Source of the DNA: Isoetes taiwanensis
Lineage: Eukaryota > Streptophyta > Lycopodiopsida > Isoetales > Isoetaceae
NCBI GenBank assembly: GCA_021234155.1
Contig: JAJEKV010000051.1
Span: 6,422,761 to 6,486,760 of the forward strand
Length of the DNA stretch: 64,000 bases
Direction of reading: 5' to 3'
The notes under the pieces were generated by a model. That model saw only the letters and a program-made list of their open reading frames with translations. It was not told the origin of the DNA and did no database searches. The translations under genes were made by a program, and so were the position numbers. Positions 1 through 9,497 of the stretch are shown here, piece after piece (the stretch's first letter is position 1; each line of letters opens with the position of its first letter).

Positions 1-420
1 AAAAATGAGGAGAGGGATGTGGAGGTGTTTGGATTCGGCGAGCCCTGGAACTTTGAGGCCGACACCACAGTGGAAGAAGTGATCTCTGTTTTAGCTACGA
101 AATTTACGGTGCCTTGTGATGACATAGTCATTATGGATCAAACTTTGTCCACTCCAGTGATTTTGAAGAAAGCATCAGCCCTGAGTTCAGGCTGCAAGTA
201 TGTTGCCAAAAGGATTCGCAAGCCAGACACTTATCCTCATCGTTCATTTGCGGTCGGGAGCAGTGTAGATCCCAAGCATCACTTTTACGTGTCCCTTGAC
301 GTGGACAAGCTCGTCTCTCAGCTTGCAGCTGCCAAATACTGTGTGCTTTGTGGTGCAAGACAAATTGGAAATAGCACAATGGCGATTGCTGCTAAGAAAA
401 GGCTGAATCTTTGGAAATAG
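1..420 (+). pseudogene. CRN-b copy 1: Crinkler-like header with dead P-loop, 5' end off window
   Basis: Frame 1 is open from the window edge to a TAG at 418-420. The copies at 9032 and 55615 show the start codon lies a few bases upstream of position 1. Seen: a ubiquitin-like header (VEVFGFGEPWNFEAD onward), a linker, then GARQIGNST near the end. The paralogue CRN-a has GARQSGKST there, so the Walker A lysine is asparagine and nucleotide binding is unlikely. Nothing of Walker B, the winged helix or the endonuclease domain is in this frame. The frame ends because of a 46-bp tandem duplication, and a TRIM follows at 468. Known: in Crinklers the header precedes an NTPase and a nuclease module. 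Inferred: a header-only relic. Confidence 0.7.
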
Positions 421-456
421 CACAATGGCGATTGCTGCTAAGAAAAGGCTGAATCT
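365..456 (+). repeat. 46-bp perfect tandem duplication over the P-loop
   Basis: Two identical 46-bp units (365-410 and 411-456) begin TTGGAAATAGCACAATGGCG. They duplicate the end of the Walker A region of CRN-b. Because 46 is not a multiple of three, the second unit is out of frame and the reading frame stops at its start. All four CRN-b copies show it, so it predates their duplication. Confidence 0.85.
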
Positions 457-467
457 TGAATAGACTC

Positions 468-948
468 TGTGACGTTCCTAACCGACATGCCCTTAACCAA
501 CTGGGCAAAACCGTCTAGACGTTTATGAGTAGTCGCTTCTACCCATTTATGCCGGTGTCTCGGGAACGCCCCACATGCACATTTCAAGGTTCGAATACTC
601 GAGCGGTCTACCATGGGCCCGTTACAGTCTCTCCTACTAAGACTATGCTCGTCCTCGAGCATCCAAGACTATGATTTAACCATGTATACCAGTGCCACTG
701 TGATTACGAAGATATCAAGACTATGCTATTACCCATGAATATATAGGCACCCATGGAGACTCGAACTCGAGACCTGCTCTGATACCAATTGTAACGTTCC
801 TAACCGACATGCCCTTAATCAACTGGACAAAACCGTCTAGACGTTTATGAGTAGTCGATTCTACCCATTTATGCCGGTGTCTCGGGAATGCCCCACAGGC
901 ACATTTCAAGGTTCGAATACTCGAGCGGTCTACCATGGGTTCGTTACA
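468..948 (-). mobile_element. TRIM retrotransposon inserted in CRN-b
   Basis: A 481-bp terminal-repeat retrotransposon in miniature. Both LTRs are 159 bp (468-626 and 790-948), start TG and end CA, and differ at a few sites. The complement of a plant initiator-tRNA-Met primer site (TGGTATCAGAGCAGG on the minus strand) lies at 773-787, two bases from the right LTR. A purine tract on the minus strand (GTAGGAGAGA) abuts the left LTR. The element is flanked by a perfect 5-bp target duplication, GACTC (463-467, 949-953). It has no coding capacity, so an autonomous partner must have mobilised it. The same insertion is in all CRN-b copies. Confidence 0.9.
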
Positions 949-953
949 GACTC

Positions 954-1033
954 AGTGGTGGTTTATTTTGATGGTTTGAAGGTAAGGGAGAGCTGGAGTA
1001 CAAGCCAGTTTTGGGGTTACATGTGGGACGTTA
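954..1033 (+). pseudogene. CRN-b fragment downstream of the TRIM
   Basis: CRN-like sequence resumes directly after the TRIM target duplication. It encodes VVVYFDGLKVRESWSTSQ and FWGYMWDV, matching residues about 143-169 of CRN-a. Similarity stops at the GTTAG at 1033, where CRN-a continues with a methionine and histidine. This shows the TRIM landed inside a once longer CRN-b gene that had lost, or later lost, its NTPase C-terminal half. Confidence 0.7.
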
Positions 1034-1394
1034 GGGGAGGGTGGCCATTGGCTGCGCAGGTCCCACATATGACGTGGAAATTACCCTCTGCGGACGTGGA
1101 AAAATGTTAAATGCGGGCGTGGAAAATGCCAGTCGCGGAAGTGGAAAATGCTAAATGCAAATTCTTAGACTGAAGTTCACGGCTGCGCTACCAGACCACA
1201 TCAGCGCTGCTTGCTCGTTTCAGCTGCTATTTGGATGATCTGGAGTGTTGCCGGATGATGGAGGTCCGCATTCTTTGACAAATAATCTGTGCTATTAAAA
1301 AATGGTGATCTTCTGTAACCATTTTCATGAATTAACTCTTGTCCAGATTTAGTTTCTCTCAAGATAAATCTCTGTTTACTCAGTTTGGAGTCTA
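1034..1394. other. Noncoding spacer with short ACGTGGAAA-type repeats
   Basis: No gene is visible. A short direct motif (ACGTGGAAA, GCGTGGAAAATGC, GAAGTGGAAAATGC) recurs four times between 1071 and 1155. The same stretch in the inverted copy is the target of the 3.3-kb TIR transposon. Confidence 0.5.
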
Positions 1395-2083
1395 CATTTC
1401 GTTTTAGAGTCTATAAACACGAATGTACGATGGTAATACAAGATATAATGCCCTTTTATACATCAAGCAACTATGCATCACCAACCATGCATTCAATACA
1501 TATACAGAATCAGTCAGATATGCATCAAAGTAAAACATAGGTTTAACACATGTGGAGCAATATTGCTTGCAACACTTAATCATCATGGAAAATATTGGTA
1601 GAAATAAATAAGGTTGGCTAAATTGTTTACACATGGACTTCTAAATTGTTTACACATGGAATTCTTAGCAATTGGTTTCGAACAAGTAGGAACAAATGAG
1701 AGAAGTGTAGACAACGAGGAATATACATTTCATTTTAGAGTCTATAAACACGAATGTACGATGGTAATACAAGATATAATGCCCTTTTATACATCAAGCA
1801 ACTATGCATCACCAACCATGCATTCAATACATATACAGAATCAGTCAGATATGCATCAAAGTATTTTTTTTTGTCGTCCTTCAAAAAAAAAAAAAAAAAA
1901 AGATATGCATCAAAGTAAAACATAAGTTTAACACATGTGGAGCAATATCGCTTGCAACACTTAATCATCATGGAAAATATTGGTAAAAATAATAAGGTTG
2001 GCTAAACTGTTTACACATGGAATTCTAAATTGTTTACACATGGAATTCTTAGCAATTGGTTTCGAACAAGTAAGAACAAATGA
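1395..2083. repeat. 331-bp direct tandem duplication with poly(A/T) insertion
   Basis: Unit 1 starts at 1395 and unit 2 at 1726, giving a 331-bp period; they share nearly every base. Unit 2 also carries a T9 run, GTCGTCCTTC and an A18 run before a second GATATGCATCAAAGT, which looks like slippage at a duplicated short segment. On the minus strand each unit contains TATAAAAGGGC, a good TATA-box match. ORFs read through it are low-complexity and unlikely to be genes. It recurs at 10395, 26696 and, inverted, near 50290-50945. Confidence 0.8.
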
Positions 2084-2938
2084 GAATAGAATAGAATAGA
2101 ATATGATTTTATCGTCCACGGAGACCAACTGGCCTATGGGACCCAAGTACAAAGAGAGAGCAGCAGAGAAGTGTAGACAATGAGGAATAAGGGTAAACAA
2201 TAAGGAAAGAAATGGATTTGAATATATGCCTCTAGCTTGCAAGACCAAGGCTTTAATCAAGGACCCAAGGTGTAATTTTAAAAAACAGAGCATCTATCAA
2301 GTCATTGGTCAAAGAAAAAGGGTTCTGTTTACGGCCAAACAGGGCCAGAATAATAGGGTTTGCGGCCAAACCAGCGACCAAGAACATGGTCGAATCTGTG
2401 TGGACAGGTGTAAACAGAGTCGGAAATGATTAAGGTAGCAAGCTTTGCAATTTAGGTTAAGGCAACAAGCCTTGACGCAAGGATAGATTTGGTTTGAATC
2501 CGGCTTCAACAGATTCTTATGGCTAGATCCAACAACAAGAGTCATATCTTTGGGTCAAGGCCTAGTTACATGGCCCGATTCTGAGCAAAGGCTCTACTTT
2601 TGGAGTAAAGCTCCCGTCTCTAGGACAAGCTGCAGGTTTTTCAAGAACTGGACTGAGAATTAACATTCAAATTTAATAAGGTAACACAGCTCGAAGGCAA
2701 CAGTGCTAAATTCTGCAAGGAAGAGACTAGACCAGGATGATGCTGGTGATGTCTTCTCTATCAGTTATTGATTTCTTACTTCTTTTGTACAAAAGAATTA
2801 CAGGACTGCTAAAGTCATCCTATCCTTAGAATCTCATTCATTTACTCCAGAGTTGTCACCTACAGTATAGGAAAGAGTTAGCTGACTGAAGCAGCCGCAT
2901 TCTCTGCATTCTCTGTGTCTTCTGCAGGTGTGTACTAG
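2084..2938. other. 5' flank of CRN-a1
   Basis: I see no gene in this stretch. It ends with a pyrimidine-rich TCTGTGTCTTCTGCAG and then GTGTGTACTAG before the CRN-a start codon. A 3' splice site of a 5'-UTR intron would fit the TGCAG at 2921-2928; a donor was not found. The segment is almost identical upstream of all CRN-a copies. Confidence 0.4.
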
Positions 2939-4050
2939 ATGAAGCGGAAAAATGAGAATGTTGTGGAGGTGTTTGGATTCGGCGAGTCCTGGAACTTTGA
3001 GGCCGACACCTCAGTGGAAGAAGTGATCTCTTTTTTAGCTATGAAATTTACGGTGCCTTGTGATGACATGGTCATTATGGATCAAACTTTGTCCCCTCCA
3101 CTGATTTTGAAGAAATCATCAGTCCTAAGTTCAGGGTGCAGGTATGTTGCCAAAAGGATTCACAAGCCAGACACTTATCCTCATCGTTCATTTGCGGTTG
3201 GGAGCACTGTACATCCCGAGCATCACTTTTATGTGCCCCCTGACGTGGACGAGCTCGTCTCTCAGCTTGCAGCTGCCAAATACTGTGTGCTTTGTGGTGC
3301 AAGACAAAGTGGAAAGAGCACAATGGCGATTGCTGCCAAGAAAAGGCTGACTTGTGAAACAGATGCAGTGGTGGTTTATTTGGACAGTTTGAAGGTAAGG
3401 GAGAGCTGGAGTACAAGCCAGTTTTGGGGTTACATGTGGGACGTTATGCATGGAAAGTGCAACTACTTTTTCCCATCCAGACCTCCAGGAGAGGAATGCA
3501 CAGATTGGAGCTTTAAATCTCTGTTTTTAAAAAATACTAGCTTATTTTTTAAAAACAGAGATTTAAAGCTCCAATCTGTGCATTCCTCTCCTGGAGGTCT
3601 GGATTTTTAATTGTGGACGAGGCTGATTCTTTGTTGAACGCCTCAAATGTTTGCCTTGATGAATTTTTTAGCACAATAAAAGAGTTGAAGAGTGGGATTG
3701 ATGAATACAATCTGGCAGGGTTTTTGTTGGTTGGTGTTGAAACTGTGAAGGATCTCTTGCAAGATCAGTACCACATGCGGCGTAAGAATGCAGAGAAGAT
3801 GAATCGTGTTAGACTCTCACCATTTTCCCATAGTTTTTATGTGGAGCCAACAAGGTTTTCCATACATGATATCCAACAGTTGCTAACACAAGCAAATTCT
3901 GAACAACCAGGGATGCCAATCGAAGTTGTACCAATTTCTACTTCTGTTTTTCAGATGACAGGTGGTCACAAGGGCTTAGTGGGGTCATGTTTAGAATACA
4001 TGATGAATCAAAGTTTGTGGAGCTACAATCAATGGCTCCAGGCAGTAGAG
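2939..4050 (+). pseudogene. CRN-a copy 1: Crinkler NTPase, palindrome-broken, 3' truncated
   Basis: The frame from 2939 encodes a ubiquitin-like header (about residues 9-75) and a P-loop NTPase start with GARQSGKST at about 120-128. A 62-bp inverted duplication (3475-3604) then adds a tail ending in a TAA. The NTPase resumes in another frame at about 3611 with Walker B (IVDEADSLLN) and the STAND-like TGGHKGLVG motif. At 4050 the gene stops abruptly and the sequence becomes the ParB-like gene in antisense, so winged helix, intron and endonuclease are missing. Known: Crinklers combine such a header, NTPase and nuclease. The copy cannot make a full product. Confidence 0.75.
3475..3604. repeat. 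62-bp perfect inverted repeat inside CRN-a1
   Basis: Arms 3475-3536 and 3543-3604 are perfect reverse complements of 62 bases around a 6-base loop (CTAGCT). The left arm is CRN coding sequence; the right arm is its inverted copy inserted before Walker B. The inverted CRN copy at 44942-46095 has a single arm and an ordinary short join instead, so the palindrome is derived. RNA from this locus would form a very stable hairpin. Confidence 0.95.
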
Positions 4051-4472
4051 TTTCTTGCAGATGCTTTATGATTCGTCTTGGAATCTTCCATGAGGGACGA
4101 CTCGTATTTTTGGAAGTCAAACACGAAGCACAGAATCTTATAATCGACGGTGTCCTCTACCGTGACAGCAAAGAACTCTAGCCGCTTCTGTCTATTTACG
4201 AGTCTCATGTTGAGGATGATGCCCAAACGAGAGACCTCTGAGCTGTCCACTTTATTGACAAGAAGACAAAGTTCTCTTCTTTTATCTCCAAAGGCCTCAA
4301 CGCCTTTCTCGCATGGTATAGCTCTAACGCACCACGGATGAGCATACATATTTGTGTTCTTGTCTGTTGACACGCGTGATGTGCCGACAAATCTGGTTGG
4401 AGGTGCAAAGACCTCATTTAAACCGAGCAGCAGTTTTTCAGACCCTGCAGGTAGTAGGAAAGGGTGAACCAT
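4051..4472 (-). pseudogene. ParB-like gene, 5' fragment (copy in B1)
   Basis: Reading leftward, a start codon at 4470-4472 opens MVHPFLLPAGSEKLLLGL and continues through FVFDFQKYESSLMED. The frame then runs into CRN-a antisense sequence at 4050, which adds a few unrelated residues. This is the N-terminal quarter of the gene seen in longer form at 19182-20783; the basic and ParB-like parts are absent here. The frame is uninterrupted over this stretch, unlike the longer copy, so some frameshifts in that copy may be errors. Function of this N-terminal segment is not recognised. Confidence 0.55.
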
Positions 4473-5500
4473 GAGAAATGAAAGTGCTTAACCAAATATA
4501 ATAAGTTCTATATACATTTAATGGCTAGCTATATTCTATACAAAATGGTGTGGCCGCGCTATTATTGAACTAAGCTTGAGTTATTTCCTCTCCAAGTTAT
4601 TCCCCCTCTTTGCTAACGACTTCCTATTTCAGCTGGAAAGACCTCGTCCTTGCTAATAACTTCCTATTTCAACTGGATCGTGGCCATATAGTCTTAATAA
4701 GACTACCTCCATACAGATGGTACAAGCACAACAGGTAAACAGGAATTCATAGTACTGGAATATATAAACTATGTGTAATATGTAGTATCTACAATAAAGA
4801 CAAGCCGCAGGAATCCTATAGTGAATAAGCGGGCACCATTTGATACAATATAGGGCTTGCAAATGGCCCATTTTAGGAACAAAGAGCATGCTTGAGCTAA
4901 GCTTAATTAGGTTCCATTACTTGCTAATGAAAATAGTCCCCCCTGTATTTTTGAGGATCTCTTATTTGGCAAAGAAACTGTAAATAGAAGTCACTAGCAA
5001 GTACCTGAAGCACACAAATCCTAAGCATACTTATGCACATGAAGTAGGCATAGGGTTTTGTATACTCCCAGTATTTGCTAATGAGAATACCAAACTGTAT
5101 TCTTTGAGGATCTCTTCTTTGACATACCAGAATTAGAAGTTACTAAATAGATTTGTCAAACACAGTATCTACACAGCATATGCACAGGAATACTAAAGTG
5201 AATAGCGCGGGCGCACCATTTGATACAATGTAGGACTTGAAAATGGCATACCAGAATTTGAAACCACTAAATAGATGTGTCAATAAGTAGTAGCTACTCA
5301 GCACAAGCACAGGAATCGTATAGTGAATAGCGCGGGCGCACCATTTGATACAATGTAGGGCTTGCAAATGGCACATCAGAATAAGAAACCACTAAATAGA
5401 TGTGTCAATACGTAGTAGCTATTCAGCACAAGCACAGGAATCCTATAGTGAATAGCGCGGGCGCACCATTTGATACAATGTAGGGCTTGCAAATAAGCAC
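4473..5500. repeat. Spacer with 125-bp tandem repeats
   Basis: No gene seen. From about 5080 the sequence repeats with a 125-bp period; the core GCGCGGGCGCACCATTTGAT starts at 5205, 5330 and 5455, and a decayed version lies near 4823. Each unit also holds AGCACAAGCACAGGAATC and CACTAAATAGATGTGTC. GC-rich cores in AT-rich DNA stand out. Confidence 0.8.
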
Positions 5501-5572
5501 AATTTCATTAAAATGGGAAAATAGCAGGAAAACTGGACTAGATTTGCAAATCATACATTAGACATACATACC

Positions 5573-5708
5573 TTCCACACCCACACATGTATACACACAC
5601 ATGCATATAGACATGTCTACACACACATGTCTACACACACATGCGTATAGACATGTCTACACACGCATGTGTATATACACACATATGTGTGTCTAACATA
5701 GACATGTC
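5573..5708. repeat. Imperfect CA/TG microsatellite with ACATGT palindromes
   Basis: Alternating purine-pyrimidine DNA made of ACACAC, GTGTGT and repeated TAGACATGTCTA palindromes. Conserved in B2 (21885-22019) and the inverted copy (58850-58980). Confidence 0.8.
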
Positions 5709-5782
5709 CATTGCAATTCTGGAAGTGGCAAGTCCTGGCTAATCATATGAGCAAGTTCTGGAAAAAAAAAAAAATCTTCTAC

Positions 5783-6028
5783 GAATTAGCAGGGATGGTC
5801 TATAAGGCGGTTTCATTGGAAAAAAAAAAGATTTGTATTTTGTACAAATGGAGCGATTTTTTGACATCAACGCACTATTTGTTATTGCTTTAGATGTACG
5901 GTCCAAATGACGCGGCAATTTTGGGTCAATTTCCGCGCCATTTGGACCCGTTATCTAAATACATAAAAAGTGGCACGTTTATGTACGAAAATCGCTCCAT
6001 TTGCCTGATAAACCATCCCTGCTAATTC
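5783..6028. mobile_element. 246-bp MITE-like foldback element
   Basis: Ends are inverted repeats of about 25 bp, GAATTAGCAGGGATGGT plus a few more bases. Inside is a second nested inverted repeat: AAATGGAGCGATTTT pairs with AAAATCGCTCCATTT, and TTTAGATGTACGGTCCAAAT pairs with its complement in the B2 copy. There is no coding capacity. A target duplication is not clear. Copies at 22091-22336 and 58520-58765 have the same length. Confidence 0.75.
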
Positions 6029-6700
6029 AGTCGCAAGAAGTAAAGTGTAACCACTGTAACATCATTAGGACAAAGGGTAGGGTAGAGACAAATAGCGCGG
6101 CCGCACCATTTAATTTTAAATAGGCGGCCACGCTACTTGAAAGTAACTAACTATATTAAAAAAATAAGTAAACCATGCGACGGAAACATGATGTACTACA
6201 TTAGAAAAAAATAGTATATTAGAATTTACAAATTAAATGGCGCCGCCACTCCATTTGATCTCAAAGATACTTCATACATAATATAAACCAACCTACTTAC
6301 ATATGCAGCTATTTATAGAATTTACAAATTAAGTGGCGCCGCTCCATTTGATCTCAAAGATACTTCATATTTAATATGACTTGAAACCACGAGTGACAAC
6401 TTCACCATGCATAAGGAGATTTAAAATTTTTGACATCTGCACAGAAAATCAACAAAATTTAGATTTGAAAAATGAAATGGCGCCGCCGCTCCATTTGATC
6501 ACAAAGATAGTTAATATTACACAAACTTACATATGCCACTCTATACATAATATTATTTATGTATATTTCGCATAGGAACATCATCCACAGTGGTTATGAA
6601 CCTCACTTCAAAGCTTACACAAAAAATGGACAACCTGTCCGAGTAACCATGGATCCTAGGACTGAGCCAAAGGAGGCTATAACATTAGACAAACAAGAAC
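6029..6700. repeat. Spacer with repeated GGCGCC / CCATTTGAT cores
   Basis: No gene. A unit of GC core plus CCATTTGATC and CAAAGATA recurs at about 6237, 6333 and 6478, and a related GCGGCCGCACCATTTAAT at 6097. The CCATTTGAT half also ends the 125-bp repeats to the left, so these may share an origin. Confidence 0.6.
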
Positions 6701-6739
6701 ATGAAGCTTAAGTCCTAAATGCTGCTGTAGAAGAGTGTC

Positions 6740-7316
6740 TAGAGGTTTGTCAGGTCCCAACGTTCCTTCTTGTGTTCCTCCTTACAAGAAGGGCCATGCA
6801 TCGGAACTCAGTTGGATCTAGATCCCCACATGCTAAGCACACCCGAAGCGGTCCGTAAACGTCAACTCATGCTCATAGTTTGGGTGATTGCAGATTTGGC
6901 TGAATTTATTCAGCTCCCTTGCACATTTTTTTGACCTTTTTTGCATCCATGTCCTGCACCCTCTTATCCTCAGCTAGCACACCCGTTCCTTTCATTACAT
7001 TTAGATGATACTCGTGGTCCCACATCTCCCCGTGCATGGTGCGGTTTATTGCGGTTGAAGCAATGCACCCTCCCCGCATTCTACGCACCGGAATGCCCTT
7101 GCCCAAATAGATACATTTCTCGGAAACAAACACACCATAGATATCTTGGCGCCCATCTAATGCCATGTTAAAGGGGACGTAAAAGCCTCCCTCTGGCTCA
7201 TCTGCCTTCCTTTTTCTTCCCCTGCCATCTCCATCTCCCTGTCCCTGTAAAAGATCCATCTCTACCTCCTCCACGATCCCTTTGCCCTTCAAATCCGCAC
7301 CCCCACAAGCTGCCAT
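6740..7316 (-). pseudogene. Small Cys/His-rich zinc-finger gene, decayed copy
   Basis: Start codon at 7314-7316 opens MAACGGADLKGKGIVEEVEM, then an acidic/basic linker (GRKRKADEPEG) and FYVPFNMALDG. The zinc-binding part is damaged: where the intact copy at 57298 reads CRECGRVHCFNC, this copy has a frameshifted stretch without most cysteines, then returns to frame at MWDHEYHLN. A further CNHPNYEHE..CLACG finger lies downstream in the +1 frame. A TATA box sits about 115 bp upstream. This copy is most likely non-functional; the family is not recognised. Confidence 0.6.
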
Positions 7317-7430
7317 CTCTGTATCGCGGCTAAAAAACTGGAATACTCACAGCGAGATGGTCACTGTCGGAAGCGCCACATAAACACAAGCAAAGGAAAG
7401 TAAGGCGCCCTAAAAGAAATCCACAAACCT

Positions 7431-7488
7431 CTTTATAGACGATCCTGCATGCAATTCGTATCTTCGGGAATACGAAAAGAATTCGTAT
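7431..7488 (-). promoter_or_regulatory. TATA box and three ATACGAA half-sites upstream of the zinc-finger gene
   Basis: On the minus strand TATAAAG (7431-7437) lies about 115 bp before the start codon. Just upstream are ATACGAA, TTCGTAT and ATACGAA half-sites (7455-7461, 7470-7476, 7482-7488 on the plus strand reading). The same layout precedes the intact gene at 57298; in B2 the half-sites are mutated. Confidence 0.5.
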
Positions 7489-9031
7489 CCTCGGTTGGTT
7501 ACAGCAAATTTAGCGTATATAAGGCATTGCCACGCGAGCATTTCCGAAATTGCGTGTCATGCCCACGTGAGATTCGGTTTGTCTCGCCTCACCGCCGGGT
7601 ATGCCACTTGGCAAATGGTAGTTCTGGCTAGATAGATTGACTAGGCTAGGGGTAGATAGGATTTTTTTTTTTTTTTTCAAAATGGCACAAAAACCAAGAA
7701 ATGGATTTAAAGGCTAAAGAAGAGGGCTATTTTAGAAATTCAAAAGCCTAGGTAGCATATTGTTTTATGCCCCATGCACCTAGAGCCTATAGGGATGAAG
7801 ATCTGGCCTAGGTCAAAGTTTTTGACTCAAGATTTGATGATATAGCTAGGGTACATGTGGACATAGGTTTTTTGAATAAGTCAACTAGTGTAAGGGTCTT
7901 GAAGCACATTTCCCAAGGTTGTTGGAGCAACATGTTGACCAACTTTTGACTGGGTCAACAAACATTTTGCCTTGACTTGATGAAGTGAACTTGACTTTGA
8001 TGAGGTGGATTTGACTTGGTGATGTGGACTTTGACTTGATGATGTGGACTTTGATGAGTGGTCAAAAGGAGATGATGATGTAACCAAGGTAGCTCATGAG
8101 CCTAGTCATCATGACATGTCACCTTTTTTGGTGAGTTGGCATAATTTTGCCTAGCTCTTTTTTTCTCTTTTTTCTTTTTTTTTTTCTTTTTTTTTGAGCT
8201 ATCATTTGAGCATCCTCGCTCTTGCTACCATGGCTATGAAGTGTGTGAGATGATGAATGAAGATGAGATTTGACATGACTATGGTGGATTGACAAAACAT
8301 TTCAAAAGGCAACTTCCTTGGGATGTGTGCTTAAGGTAAGAAATGGACTACAAAGATCAAAGCTAAGGATGTGTATGGAGATTTGTTGAAGAATGCAAGG
8401 AGAAAAGTGAATGGCAATGGAATGGAAAGGCTAATCAAGAGATGTTTGATCCAAGAAACATATGAAACCAAGTGAACTGCTCAAAATACCATTAGAAGCT
8501 CTTCCAAACTTTGTGGGGGTCTTCATGCTTGCTTGAACATCCTCTAAAGTCCATTCATTCTTGATTTCTATCTCAATGTCCTCATTTGGTCTTCTGCAAA
8601 TGATGTCTGCTAATCTTCCCTGGTTCTAGTAACAAAGGTGCAATGGTTAGAACTCTTCTATGTTGCCTGCCATATGCTGGCAACACTTGAGTTCTTGGAT
8701 CAGAGTGACAAAGTAGGCAGAGTCCCCCTCATATTCGAATAGGTCACCCTTGTTGGATGAACCTGATGCCTTTTTCCCTCTGGGCATACGAAAATTATTG
8801 GAGCCGCTCAATGGAAATAGCTCAATTGGAGGGCTAAATATATGAAGTTGGAGGGCATTATTCGGCTATCAAATGTGGGGAATGAACTAGATACATTTGC
8901 ATCTTCCAAATAATTATATAAAACCCATATAATCAGGATGGATGAATTAATCTTCAATGTTTGTGACCAAAAAATCACATTAGATCCATCTACATGTGCT
9001 GATATGTTGGTCTTCTGTAGGTGTATACTAG
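7489..9031. other. Intergenic region between zinc-finger gene and CRN-b2
   Basis: No supported gene. It holds a T15 run near 7664, a TTGAC-rich tandem array (separate entry), a T-rich low-complexity tract at about 8150-8195 and, at its end, TTGGTCTTCTGTAG before the CRN-b start, parallel to the CRN-a leader. The poly-Ser ORF on the minus strand is a by-product of the array. Confidence 0.5.
7930..8062. promoter_or_regulatory. Tandem TTGACT (W-box-like) array
   Basis: A roughly 20-bp unit, CTTGACTTTGATGAGGTGGA, repeats about five times. Counting neighbours (TTGACC, TTTTGACTGGGTCAA), at least seven TTGAC cores occur in this stretch. Established: plant WRKY factors bind TTGAC[CT]. Whether this array controls CRN-b, about 1 kb downstream, is inference. 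Confidence 0.45.
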
Positions 9032-9450
9032 ATGAGGCGGAAAAATGAGGAGAGGGATGTGGAGGTGTTTGGATTCGGCGAGCCCTGGAACTTTGAGGCC
9101 GACACCACAGTGGAAGAAGTGCTATGTTTTAGCTACGAAGGTGCCGCGGTGATGACATAATCATTATGGATCAAACTTTGTCCACTCCGGTGATTTTGAA
9201 GAAAGCATCGCCCCGCAAGTATGTTGCCAAAAAGGATTCGCATAAAGCCGGACACTTATCCTCATCGTTCATTTTGCGGTTGGGAGCATTGTAGATCCCA
9301 AGCATCACTTTTACGTGTCCCTTGGCGTGGACAAGCTCGTCTCTCGGCTGCGGCATTTGCCAAATACTTGCGGTGCTTTGTGGTGTAAGACAAATTGGAA
9401 ATAGCACAATGGCGATTGCTGCTAAGAAAAGGTTGAATCTTTGGAAATAG
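9032..9450 (+). pseudogene. CRN-b copy 2, degraded
   Basis: ATG at 9032 begins the same MRRKNEERDVEVFGFG header as the intact copy at 55615, but from about 9121 the sequence carries many small indels, for example around CTATGTTTTAGCTACGAAGG and CGGCTGCGGCATTTGCC, which destroy the frame. The dead P-loop (CAAATTGGAAATAGC) is recognisable near 9388. The 46-bp duplication and TRIM follow. Confidence 0.65.
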
Positions 9451-9497
9451 CACAATGGCGATTGCTGCTAAGAAAAGGCTGAATCTTGAATAGACTC

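Noticed and set aside
890-930. Box-B-like GGTTCGAATAC in the TRIM LTR as part of a tRNA gene
   Set aside because: No matching A box, acceptor stem or cloverleaf around it; it lies inside LTR sequence.
3075-3451. Minus-strand frames of 87-113 codons over CRN-a
   Set aside because: They are exact shadows of the header and P-loop coding strand and carry no recognisable domain.
5205-5500. 125-bp direct repeats as a CRISPR-like array
   Set aside because: Repeats are long, contiguous and without unique spacers, in a eukaryotic context.
7881-8087. Ser/Thr/Lys-rich 68-codon frame
   Set aside because: It is translation of the 20-bp TTGACT repeat and is not bounded by gene signals.
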